Positions 1 through 9,672 of a stretch of DNA of 64,000 nucleotides are shown here, piece after piece. The number at the start of each line of letters is the position of its first letter. Within the stretch, counting starts at the first letter, position 1. The translations under genes and the position numbers were made by a program. A model generated the notes under the pieces. The model was not told where the DNA came from and did not search any database. It worked only from the letters and a program-made list of their open reading frames with translations. Source of the stretch: Aplidium turbinatum (taxonomy: Eukaryota > Chordata > Ascidiacea > Aplousobranchia > Polyclinidae); contig OU964928.1 of NCBI GenBank assembly GCA_918807975.1, positions 14,157,823-14,221,822 of the forward strand. The letters run 5' to 3'.

Positions 1-1282
1 ATGCCTGCTTAGTGCTTACGGTTTGGTGTACAACTACGATAACTTGGTTCTTAGCAATAAACCCTGCTTAGCCTTTTTTATTTGAACATAATGTTGAAAA
101 AAACAAGGCAGTGGCTATTTGACCGGCTCCGGTCTTTGAATCTGAAACACTATTTGACCGGTCATGACGTCACTACATAAGCACTTTTTTCTTTTTCTCT
201 TTCAAAGCAAAAGACGATAAGTGCCTTAAGTCTTAAATTCAACACGTTTTCTTCAACTCAGTCCGTGGCGCATACGTAACGTCTCGGGCTGCCATTCTAG
301 AGGGAATGAGTTCGATACTACCTGGAAGCATTCTATTTTTTTTTTTTTAACTAAATTTTGACCCAAAGTGCATTTTTGTCATCAATTTTTAATTTGAGTA
401 GCCTACAGCCCATTTTTTTAAATCTTTCCAAATGTGAGTAATAAAGTTAAGTTTTTTTAATTTGTGAATAAAAGAATAACAGTTAACCTCTCAAGTACAT
501 GTAGCTCCACACAGAGTGAAATTTACATGCCTTTTGACTCCTTTTTATTTCTTTAAAAGTAATATCTAAAAAGACATTATTGACCCAAAAAGAATGTCTA
601 AAAAGACATTATGAAAAGCAACTACGGACAAAGGCCAGTGTTTCGATCTCCCGACCTCTTCAGCGTAGCGTAGTAAAGTGAAAGTGGAAAGTTGTCTTGA
701 AGGGTTGGTTGAGATGATGATTTGAAACTTGACTGATTGTTGTGCGACAATGAGACTGGATTTAATTTTTAACTTCGGACTTCAGCGAAACGTAATCTTA
801 CAGCCTATTAGAAGGTGTGAATTTTTCAGAGAATTTGTGCTAAGAAATGAAAGGAATTTGTTAAAAATAATGACTAGAAAAAACTTTTTTAATTCGTTTT
901 GAAACTTTTTTATTCACTTGTTGATTCATTCATATCAGTTTGTATATATCCTTTTGTAGTTAGAAAAAAAAAGAAGGCAGTGGCTATTTGACCGGCGCCG
1001 GTCTTTGAATCTGAAACACTATTTGACCGTCATTACGTCATTGTCCAGTCACTTTTTTTCTTTTTCTCTTTCAAAGCAAAAGATGAGAAGCGCGCATATA
1101 AGTTCTGAATCCAACCATTTTATTCAACTCGTTATGTGGCGCGTGTGGTACGTCGCCGCTTCCTATTCTAGAGGGACTGAGTTCGATACTACCCAGAAGC
1201 GTTCTTTTTTTTTTAACTAAATTTTGACCCAAAGTGCATTTTGTTGAGAGCAAAAATGTATTGCTTCGTTCTGCAAACACGG

Positions 1283-1437
1283 TCACATCAATCAATCATT
1301 TTATTTTTCGTCATTAACGCGTCCGGGACGAAAAAGATACTAACTACAAAAATCGATACATGTATACCTCCCAGCACGTTAATGAACGGGAAGACGTGGC
1401 AAAACCTTGAAAAGTTTAAAACGTGCCTAAATTGAAA
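1283..1437 (+). repeat. Short interspersed repeat with TCAA/TGAT tail, copy 1
   Basis: About 150 bp beginning in an (ATCA)n-type tail (ATCAATCAATCATTTTATTT) and containing CGTCATTAACGCGTCCGGGA. It matches the complement of 54815-54962 over nearly its full length. It interrupts only the left arm of the inner transposon, so it inserted after that element. It is probably the 3' end of a LINE, or a SINE, with a tetranucleotide tail. Confidence 0.55.
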
Positions 1438-2315
1438 AATTATGTAGGCTATATACCGTATCAGTAGTTAGCACGGCCACAATCGGAAAATTACCCAGGG
1501 GTCTGTATTCTTCAAGTGATCCAGAAAAAATTGACTTTTTAACCACACCCTAGAGTTTCACATTGAAACTTTGCAGTTACATAGATCTCAGCATTCTGAG
1601 CTCAGAAAACTTTCAATTTTTGAAATCGGACTAGTATTGGCAAAGTTATCGCAAGTTGAAATTTCTAGTGTTTCCATTGAATTTTGCATAGTATTTTTGC
1701 ATATAACATTTCTTGATTACTCAAACTCTTGTAACTTGAAAACCTGTCAACATTTTTTTCTAATAGTTTGCAAGATCACATAAGTAAGTGTGCTGAATGA
1801 GATTTATAAGTAGTTATCCTGAATTTTGACCTTTGAACCTTGAAAATTGGGGCCAAAGTTCTATCGCTTTTTTATGTGCAGTCATGCGTGACAACATTTC
1901 AAATGTCTGTAACTCAAAATGGGTAACTTGAATTTCAAAAATTTTTTTTTTGTTTGAAAGGTCTTGATGAGGAGATTACTTTTTACTTATACATATCAAT
2001 GGTATTCTTTTTTAGAGATGCAAAAATAACAAGATTCAAAATTAACTAGTCTCTTAAATAAAACTTGAAACTTTAAAACTATTTGGTTTTACAAAATGTT
2101 AACATTAATCAGATTTGAGCTGTTAAGAAAACACAAATAGTCGAGGTTCACATTCTGGGTACCTTAGTGAAAAGCCTGGACACCAACGTCAAGGTGTACC
2201 CATTATCCAGGTTTCCTTATTTCATATCAATCCCAGAAAGGAAGCCCTTTCACATCAAATGTATCAGTGTTGTGAAAAGGGAAATGAAACTGGATCTATA
2301 CAAAAGTCAAAGAGA

Positions 2316-4175
2316 TTATTGGTGTACATTCTCTGCTAAAACATTCCAGGATGAAGCTTTTTCCAAACCACTCTGTATTTTCTTCATGGATGCTGCATCA
2401 ATCCGATAAAATCCTCTTGTTGTTGCTAATGAAGGCACCTCAGTGATGCAGATAATATGCTGGAATGGTATCCAACAGAAATCATCTTTTTCAGGCCAGA
2501 AAAAAGACGAAGATGGGCCATTTGGATGCATAAACTTTATAAAACAATCTTCTTGCTCTTGATCAATGCTTTGCACTATACCAATGTACCATTTCCTATC
2601 ATAAAGAGCTGCAATGAAAGAGCCGCTGGTAATTGCTGGTGAAGATGTTGGTGCCAAAGTTGTTGTTGAAATTAAAGAATAAGTCGAAGCAAGACTAAAT
2701 CGTTTCATTCCAATTTTATTTGGGGAAACAGGCTTGAAATAGTGGAAACTTCTTGTGCCTTTGATGGTAGAGGCATGATTAAATCGTGTCTGCAATTCTG
2801 TCCTAAGTTTTAAGAGAGTTTGACATGAAAGTTCAACAAAATGGATGGCTGGAATTTTGGTTATACAGTGAGTCATCATATCTTTTACTGTTAAAATCTG
2901 GTGTGCATATGGGCGGCGTAAACTTTCCAGGGCAGTTGAGCGCTTGACAGTGCCACCAATGCCATCACAAGGTGATTTGCCATGGCTGGTGGCAAAAAAT
3001 GACCAAGATGCCTTGATACCAAAATCCACTTCATGATGGCAAAGATTGTAAAAGCTCTTGCAGTTTTTGTACTGGGCTGCGCATCCATCAGTGAAATACT
3101 CTACTTCCTCTAAGTCAGGAACACAATTTTTCAAAAACTTGATAGTTTCTTGCTGAATACCATAAACCATTGATACATCATGTTCAAGATCTTCTGAAAG
3201 AAAGCAAATGCTTTGATGGGACAATGCATCACCAGCACGGCTAAAATAACAGACCACAGGATGTACAGTGCAACCCCTGTGTGTCCAGTGATAACCCTGT
3301 GCTTCATCCTGTATGTGAAAGGAGTAGTTTTCACTGAAATCCATGAGAATTATTGCAGATTTTACATTTATTTCCTCTTTCCTCTTTTTCAGGTATTGGG
3401 ATTGTAATTTCGAAATGAAGTGGTGAGGCACAAGCTTTTGCATCTTTTCAATCAGGAATGAAATATATTCTCGGATAGGCATCTGTTGTGTTATCAAATC
3501 AGTCCTGTCTACAGATACCCACTGCTTAATTTCAATGGTTTCATCCAAATCTTCAAATTTTGCTTGCAAGAGGTTTTCCACTGTGGCAATATTAGGACAG
3601 TTGCTGCATCTCTGAAGCATACAGTCTTGATTCTCAGAAGAACATACCATCATCTCTATTATATCCTTGTAAGTCTCCTCTAGCTGTGCTGCATGCAAGA
3701 GCAGATTTACATTCTGGTGAATTGTGCAGACACACACTGAATGTGTTCCAGATGCACCTGCACCAATGCAACACTTTGGTCTTAATGTGCAGAACTTAGA
3801 AAAACCTATTTTTGTATCTGGATTGGATGCTTTGAATGCCAAGTATAATTCTTTTAATGTGCAAAGTAGTAAGCGTTTCTGTTCATATTTGTTCTTGCCA
3901 ATACAAACTCGATCTTTTATCCCTGGAAGAATTCTTGTGTTTTCGTTATCAAGGAAATAATTCTTAATTTTTTCAACTACTTCTGGTTCAAGACATTTAC
4001 CTTTTCTTGGAGGGGGCATTGCAAGAATGCCATGTTTTTGCTCTAGAGAACGCGCAATTCGAACACTTCTTTCGCTGACTGAAAAAAAATCTGCAGTCTT
4101 TTTTCTAGACCATTCCAAGGGTGAGATCGTCAATAGCTGTATTTTCTCTGCCCTGGTTGTTTCAGTATCTTTCAA
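2316..4175 (-). CDS. Transposase-like protein, DDE/D-type core (619 codons, unassigned superfamily)
   Basis: This is the main ORF of the inner transposon and presumably its transposase. Residues about 18-50 look like a helix-turn-helix (TADFFSVSERSVRIAR). A Cys/His-rich stretch (about 135-193) may bind zinc. The putative catalytic core has DFSENY near residue 279, FTDGCAAQYKN near 361-371 and HGKSPCDGIGGTVKR near 398-412, so Asp279, Asp363 and Asp404 or a nearby Glu are candidate metal ligands. The C-terminal 90 residues hold a Trp-rich, tudor-like segment. The first codon of this frame is TTG; the frame overlaps the end of the upstream 247-codon ORF by 4 nt, so an intron or a frameshift may join them. 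I have an impression of similar proteins in invertebrate genomes but cannot name the superfamily with certainty. Confidence 0.7.
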   Translation of the reverse strand: MKDTETTRAEKIQLLTISPLEWSRKKTADFFSVSERSVRIARSLEQKHGILAMPPPRKGKCLEPEVVEKIKNYFLDNENTRILPGIKDRVCIGKNKYEQKRLLLCTLKELYLAFKASNPDTKIGFSKFCTLRPKCCIGAGASGTHSVCVCTIHQNVNLLLHAAQLEETYKDIIEMMVCSSENQDCMLQRCSNCPNIATVENLLQAKFEDLDETIEIKQWVSVDRTDLITQQMPIREYISFLIEKMQKLVPHHFISKLQSQYLKKRKEEINVKSAIILMDFSENYSFHIQDEAQGYHWTHRGCTVHPVVCYFSRAGDALSHQSICFLSEDLEHDVSMVYGIQQETIKFLKNCVPDLEEVEYFTDGCAAQYKNCKSFYNLCHHEVDFGIKASWSFFATSHGKSPCDGIGGTVKRSTALESLRRPYAHQILTVKDMMTHCITKIPAIHFVELSCQTLLKLRTELQTRFNHASTIKGTRSFHYFKPVSPNKIGMKRFSLASTYSLISTTTLAPTSSPAITSGSFIAALYDRKWYIGIVQSIDQEQEDCFIKFMHPNGPSSSFFWPEKDDFCWIPFQHIICITEVPSLATTRGFYRIDAASMKKIQSGLEKASSWNVLAENVHQ

Positions 4176-4915
4176 TTTTTGTTGTATTTTTTCATTAGCA
4201 GATCAAAAGACTTTGCTTTACTTTTTTCATCCTTTTCCGTTTCATCACCCGTGTCAACACTTTCAATTGGCTCTGTCACAAGTGCTTCGCAAATACGTTT
4301 CTTGAAGTTTTCCTTTATCTTTTCCAACTTTCTTTTGCCATATATTCCTTTGCTGCTTGACGGTAGGCTATGCAATTTAACTGGTGATTCCCCAATGCTT
4401 TCAAGAGATATGTTCAGACTTTTACGTGCTAGAGCACCTTGACAATGGATGATTTCTTCATCAGCCGAAGTTGATGCGGCACTGCTTTCGCTGTCACTTT
4501 TTCCAGAGCTATCTACAAGTTGTCTAACTTTTGGGAAGAAGTTGCGACAGAGCTTCTTTCCTGGTACTAGGTTTAGAGAACTAATGTTACTCGATGCCAA
4601 CTGTTTTGCCCATTCTATTGTTATTGGTTGAAGTCCACTTTTCACATTTTTTTTATGTTGCTTAAAGGGGTCACAGCATTTTCTTTGTTGACATATGTAC
4701 CTGTCCAAAAAAACTTCTTTGTGGTGGAAGCAGATGTCCAGTATCTCCAGTTCTTTATCCTTGCCTGGTGGCACACCATTCATGCATCTCAATGTAATCA
4801 GGTCTAACTCATTTTCAGACAATGAGTTGCCTGAAATGAAACCTTTGTTTGAACTATAGGTTGTTTTGTGGCACTCAGATCCAATGTAGGTTCCAATTGA
4901 GCAGTTGTTTTCCAT
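4172..4915 (-). CDS. N-terminal partner ORF of the transposase (247 codons)
   Basis: It lies directly upstream of the 619-codon ORF on the same strand, in another frame, with its stop overlapping the start of the next frame. Residues about 60-95 contain a His/Cys cluster (CFHHKEVFLD, QQRKCCDPFKQH) that may bind zinc; a Ser/Glu/Asp-rich linker (about 125-155) and a Lys-rich segment follow. This arrangement suggests the amino-terminal part of one transposase split by an intron or frameshift near 4172-4200, or a separate accessory DNA-binding protein. The ATG at 4913-4915 is the first in frame. No promoter is evident. Confidence 0.55.
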   Translation of the reverse strand: MENNCSIGTYIGSECHKTTYSSNKGFISGNSLSENELDLITLRCMNGVPPGKDKELEILDICFHHKEVFLDRYICQQRKCCDPFKQHKKNVKSGLQPITIEWAKQLASSNISSLNLVPGKKLCRNFFPKVRQLVDSSGKSDSESSAASTSADEEIIHCQGALARKSLNISLESIGESPVKLHSLPSSSKGIYGKRKLEKIKENFKKRICEALVTEPIESVDTGDETEKDEKSKAKSFDLLMKKYNKN

Positions 4916-5472
4916 TCTGATATCAACAGTATATAATACTGTACAAAGTTTACCAGAATCGCAATTATTGAAAACTAAAAATCACTCAGTGGACAAGGTT
5001 AACAGTGTACTTACAAATCTACAATTTCCTGTCATAGAACAATGATAATTAAAAGCTGTGAAGTTACTCAATTGTTGCAGTTATTTTTATGCAAGTCAAA
5101 AATTAACTGGATTCTAGCTGTGACTTTTAATTTAACATGACATGACCAAAAACATTTGGTCTGTTTGTCTATCACTCTTTTGTTGTACTGCAAAATTGAA
5201 GAACAGCCACATTTATTGTAATGCAAAAATGAAGGTGATACAAAAGTGTACCACAGGTTCTTGTTCTCAGAATTTAACTGGGGCATTCATTCCATGTCAA
5301 CTGTCCTAAACTTTTGAAGTCACAATTTGACCCTCTCCTAATTTTTGAAAGATTGCTTCACACTTTGTTCTGTAACATCAATCCATTGTCAAAATAACAT
5401 AGTTTGTTATTGTAGTAATAAAACCAAAGTTGCTTTATTTTCATACAAAACAAAATGTGGTTTTTATTTTAA

Positions 5473-5708
5473 CCCTTTGAGGACCATTAATTTTCTCCAA
5501 AAAAATATTTATGTAGAATTTGTTTGTTTACACTTCATATGTCATATAAACAACACCTACGCAAAAAAAAATTAAAAAAGGATGTCCATCCTAAAATTTA
5601 GCATAGATATCAAATACTACGTTAGGGTATCAGCAGTGGCAAGTCAACTGGGGGGAAATCGGCCTAATTTCATGGGACACATATGTCCCAGCGGCGGTCC
5701 TCAAAGGG
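5473..5708. mobile_element. piggyBac-type MITE (236 bp)
   Basis: The ends are CCCTTTGAGGACC and GGTCCTCAAAGGG, flanked on both sides by TTAA (5469-5472 and 5709-5712). CCC-initial inverted repeats with a TTAA target are characteristic of piggyBac elements. There is no coding capacity. It sits inside the inner long-TIR transposon, beyond its coding region. A decayed piggyBac transposase with a similar CCCTTTGAAGG end lies at 41.5-43.4 kb and belongs to a likely mobilising family. Confidence 0.85.
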
Positions 5709-7034
5709 TTAACACAAACTTTCATACAAAAAGTACATGGAATGACTTCTTTTTTGAATATTTTGTAAATGCCAACCAGTTCCTATATTTCAAACTTTAC
5801 TTATGTGGTGGGAGATGAAATAACAGCATTAAGAAAAAACGATCTCAACAAGTGATGTAAAGTTTTGTAAATTTACCCCACATTTTGTATGTTGTCATTT
5901 ATGCATATCTTATGAAAAAATACCGTTGATTTGCCTGAAAAATATAAATTCTTTTCGTCAAGACCTTTCACTTAAAAAAAAAATATTTGAAATCCAAGTT
6001 ACCCATTTTGAGTTATACACATTTGAAACATTGTTACGCATGACTGCACATGAAAAACTGATCAATTTTTACTCCAAATTTCCAAGGTTCAAAGGTCAAA
6101 AATTATGTAAACTTCACTTAATTCTTATCCAGCATACTTACTAAAGTGATTTTGCCAAATACTGGACAAAAATGTTGACCTACTTCAGAGCTGCAAGAGT
6201 TTGAGTAAGCAACAAGTATTTTATATGCAAATGCTATGTAAAATTTGATGGCAGCACTGGAAAATTCAACTCGCGATAACATTGCAAATACAAATCCGAT
6301 TTCAAAAATTCAAAGTTTTCTGTGCTCAGAATGCTGAGATCTATGTAACTGCAAAGTTTCAATTTGAAATTCCAGGGTATGGTTAACTGCTCTGGATCAC
6401 TTGAAGAATACTGACCCCCAGAGAAATTCTCAAATTCCAGCAAATTAAAAAAACTCTAACTTTATTACTCACATTTGAAAAGACATAAAAAATAATTAAA
6501 AACTGACTAAAAAATGCACTTCGTGTCAAAATTTAGTTAAAAAAAAATAAATAAAAAAAAAGAACGCTTCCGGGTAGTATCGAACTCAGTCCCTCTAGAG
6601 TCGGAGGCGGCGACGAATCGCATGCGCCACGTTACGAGTTGAGTGAGATGGTTGGATTTAGAAGTTATAAGCGCTTCTCGCTTTTGCTTTGAAAGAGAAA
6701 AAGAAAAAAGTGACTGTAGTGTATAGTGACGTCATGACCGGTCAAATAGTGTTTCAGATTCAAAGACCGGCGCCGGTCAAATAGCCACTGCCAAAAAAGA
6801 ATGCTTCCAGGTAGTATCGAACTCATTCCCTCTAGAATGGCAGCCCGAGACGTTACGTATGCGCCACGGACTGAGTTGAAGAAAACGTGTTGAATTTAAG
6901 ACTTAAGGCGCTTATCGTCTTTTGCTTTGAAAGAGAAAAAGAAAAAAGTGCTTATGTAGTGACGTCATGACCGGTCAAATAGTGTTTCAGATTCAAAGAC
7001 CGGAGCCGGTCAAATAGCCACTGCCAAAAAATAA

Positions 7035-7375
7035 CTCAAATTCACAATAAATAAATGTTCAGTAACACAAATAGTTGTACTACTCCAATTTTTAGTCATC
7101 CACATTTTCATAAAGTTGGGTCATTTCTTCAGCATCCTGTACGGTACCTCACTGACTGCAGTAGCTGATGCAAAAAACATTACCGGTACCTTATCATTTT
7201 TGTATTGCAGTGTGGAACATTTATCGAAAATCCCAATGCCATAATACCGTGCAAGCTCTGTACAAAGTTGAAAACCAAAAAAACCTAGATTTACCTAAAT
7301 TTGAAATAAAAAAACTTAAAACCCAGATGTGGTCAAAAAAACTCAGATCTAGGTGGAAAAACCAAGCTCTGGCAT
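7035..7375. other. Unannotated AT-rich stretch
   Basis: Host DNA between the outer long-TIR element and the foldback element. The longest frame (75 codons, 7168-7395 plus) is Lys-rich and runs into the foldback, with no recognisable domain. I see no gene here. Confidence 0.4.
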
Positions 7376-7397
7376 CCTTGCCTGGCTGTCTTTAAAT

Positions 7398-7486
7398 GTA
7401 GCAAACCTAGCAAACCTCGCAAACCTAGCAAACGTAGCAAACCTCGCAAACCTAGCAAACCTCGCAAACCTAGCAAACCTCGCAAA
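7398..7486 (+). repeat. 9-bp tandem array (AGCAAACCT variants), left arm
   Basis: About ten consecutive 9-bp units alternate between AGCAAACCT and CGCAAACCT, with one AGCAAACGT variant. The array forms the outer end of the left foldback arm; shorter copies lie at the inner arm ends (8145-8165 and 8455-8482). Confidence 0.85.
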
Positions 7487-9160
7487 TCACAAAGTTGCCA
7501 GATGGTATTTTTTTTAATTGTATTTTTTTTTATTTCTTGGCGTTTTATTTATCGAGTGCATTTTTTTAAAAGCCCTTTTGATTATGTTATTTGTTTAGTG
7601 TTGATGTCTTATTTTTATCAGTAAAAAGATATCAAAATCTCTGCTTTGTTGGTTATGGTTAGTTTTGATATAAATACGTTTAAAGCAATGCCTTTGCGAT
7701 CAACATTTGTGAGATGTTGAAACTTGAAAGGTAATATTAACGCAATTTATATTTGGTAGTCAGACATTCGAGAATCAGTACTTAATCCCTTAGACCATGG
7801 TTGGGTGAGTTCACTAATCAGTGGTTCTCTAAAAACCGTGCTGCAGACGATAAATAAAACTTAACTTTTGCAGGTGACCGTAGTTCCTGGGCTACGCCGT
7901 GTGACACAAAAGGAAGAAGTTCCTAATGACAAGTTTTTGTGTGTGTTTAGAATGTAAGGCATATTTTGTAAACGAAACCGGTTTTTCCAAAAGTTTTGGT
8001 CATTTGAAGTGTGTTTAAAATGCCTATATGCTTTGGCTCCTTTTTGGGCTACGGTACTTGCAAAAAAAATTGGTTTGAAACGTGTTTTTAGCTGGGTAAT
8101 TTTGTGGAATCTGGCAACTTTACAAAGTTTGCTTCTTTAAATATAGCAAACCTAGCAAACCTCGCAAATCTTGAGAAAAGTTTCTACAATAAATTGATGG
8201 CCGATGAGGTTTTCAACTGTTCATAGTTTGCACCAAATAGATAGGCCTAGACTACAGACAACCTTATCATTACTTGCTGCTAGTCTAAATCTATCATCTT
8301 TAGGGAGACTATGAAAACCTATTGCGGTAGGCTTTCAAATGAAGAAACCTTCTCAAGCTTTGCGAGGAATTCGGAGTTCGCGACATTTAAAGACGCCCGC
8401 AGAGAAAACCTCATAACACAAAAAATGTTTTCCCGTAATTGTACAAATGTTCAAACCTTGTGAGGTTTGCTAGGTTTGCTACATTTAAAGAAGCAAACCT
8501 TGCAGAGTTGCCAGATTCCACAAAATTACCCAACCAAAACACGTTTCAAACCAATCCCAAAAACAAACCATTTTTTTGCAAGTAGCCCAAAAAAGAGCCA
8601 AAGCATATAGGTATTTTAAACACACTTCAAATGACCAAACCTTGGAAAAACCGGTTTCGTTCACAAAATATCCTTTACTTTCTAAACACACACAAAAACT
8701 TGTCATTAGGCACTTATTCGTTTTGTATCACACTGCGTAGCCCAGGGCTGGACGTACGGTCGTCTGCAAAAGTTAAGTTTTATTTATCGTCTGCAGCCCG
8801 GTTTTTAGAAAACCAGTAATTAGTGAACTCACCCAACCATGGTCTAACTAAGGGATGGAGTACTGATTCCCGAATGTCTGACTACCAAATATTGCGTTAA
8901 TATTAACTTGCAATAGGCTATCTCACAAATGTTGATCGCAAAGGCATTGCTTTAAATGTATTTATATCAAAACTAACCATACCCAACAAAGCAGAGATTT
9001 TGATATCTTTTTATAGATGAGAATAGAACTTCTGCAACATCAACACTAAACAAGTAACTTGTTCAAAAGGGTTTTAAAAAACATGCACTCGATAAATAAA
9101 AAGCCAAGAAATTTAAAAGAATACAATAAAAAATACCATCTGGCAACCTTGTGGTTTGCG

Positions 9161-9252
9161 AGGTTTGCTACGTTTGCTAGGTTTGCGACGTTTGCGAGGT
9201 TTGCTAGGTTTGCTACGTTTGCTAGGTTTGCGAGGTTTGCTAGGTTTGCTAC
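9161..9252 (-). repeat. 9-bp tandem array (AGGTTTGCT/G variants), right arm
   Basis: This is the complement of the left array, again about ten 9-bp units (AGGTTTGCT, AGGTTTGCG, ACGTTTGCT) in a different order. In one frame it reads as a repeating Ala-Arg-Phe peptide, which is a by-product of the 9-bp period rather than a gene. Confidence 0.85.
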
Positions 9253-9296
9253 ATTTAAAGACGGCCCCTTGCCTTCAACGCCTGAGAGTGAAACTC

Positions 9297-9425
9297 AGGG
9301 TTGCCAGATCAAAATTGCAAAAAAAAGCCAAACTTGTCTAAAACTCCAGCCAAAATGAAAATAAAAAAGCCAAATATCTTTTGAGAAGAGCCAAAAAAAT
9401 GCCAAACAAAGCACGACTATCAAGT
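9297..9425 (+). mobile_element. Possible hAT terminus (CAGGGTTGCCAGAT)
   Basis: CAGGGTTGCCAGAT followed by repeated AAAAGCCAAA motifs is typical of one group of hAT ends. A partner-like end with the same AAAGCCAA motifs occurs in inverse orientation at about 17340-17494 (ending CCAACCTGGTACCCT). I could not find a matching 8-bp target duplication, so pairing the two ends across 8 kb of nested insertions is a guess. Confidence 0.35.
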
Positions 9426-9672
9426 ACTCGTCGTCGTCTGAGCTTCTGGGGCCGAGGGTCTATCCTTTTACCACCCCAGATTCACGATGTTCCCGGACTA
9501 CACTGGAAGGCTGCTAGAGAGCAGCCAGTCTTTAGTTTCATCATCCATGACGCGCAGACCTTCCACTCCGTTAGGTGGCTTGAAGATGGTACAGTCATTG
9601 ATGATGTGGTCTGCGGTCTGTTCCTCGGCACCACATTCACAGGAGGAGGAAGAAGCCATTCCCCATTGGTGC

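Larger units (their letters stand above)
976..6792 (-). mobile_element. Inner long-TIR DNA transposon with transposase genes
   Basis: The terminal inverted repeats start GGCAGTGGCTATTTGACCGG and can be followed, with divergence, for about 1 kb into each side: for example the stretch around 1500-1640 matches the complement of 6300-6430, and 1890-1975 matches 5950-6040. The flanks AAAAAAGAA (967-975 and 6793-6801) form a 9-bp duplication, showing insertion into the right arm of the outer copy. Coding capacity lies on the minus strand in two overlapping frames. The terminal GGCGCCGG differs from the GGCTCCGG of the outer copy, so the two belong to sister subfamilies. Confidence 0.75.
107..7025. 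mobile_element. Outer long-TIR DNA transposon (deleted copy) hosting a second copy
   Basis: Both ends carry the inverted repeat GGCAGTGGCTATTTGACCGG, continuing almost identically for about 230 bp (107-340 against 6795-7025). The flanks are AAAAAACAA at 98-106 and AAAAAATAA at 7026-7034, a 9-bp target duplication with one mismatch in low-complexity sequence. Without the inner element this copy would be only about 1.1 kb, so it looks like a non-autonomous deletion derivative. The long inverted repeats and 9-bp target size resemble Mutator-like elements; the superfamily is inference. Confidence 0.75.
7384..9266. mobile_element. Foldback transposon with 9-bp repeat arrays at its arm ends
   Basis: The left half (7384-8170) and right half (8455-9266) are inverted copies: 7925-8130 pairs with 8480-8720, and 7500-7620 with 9010-9150. 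The termini read CTGTCTTTAAATGTAGC and its near complement. CCTTGCCT stands on each side (7376-7383 and 9267-9274), an 8-bp target duplication. The outer arm ends are tandem arrays of the 9-mers AGCAAACCT/CGCAAACCT, which differ in copy number and order between the two ends. No transposase is encoded. The structure is that of foldback or Mutator-like elements. Confidence 0.7.

Noticed and set aside
1005-1295. Open frames at the left arm of the inner transposon
   Set aside because: They lie in terminal inverted repeats and recur in the right arm; no protein similarity.
7398-7486. Regularly spaced repeats resembling a CRISPR array
   Set aside because: Units are 9 bp and contiguous, without unique spacers, in a eukaryotic transposon arm.
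9059-9358. Open frame encoding a repeated Ala-Arg-Phe-type peptide
   Set aside because: It is the translation of the 9-bp tandem array in a foldback arm; a 9-bp period is always open if one unit has no stop. No start context or conservation supports a gene.
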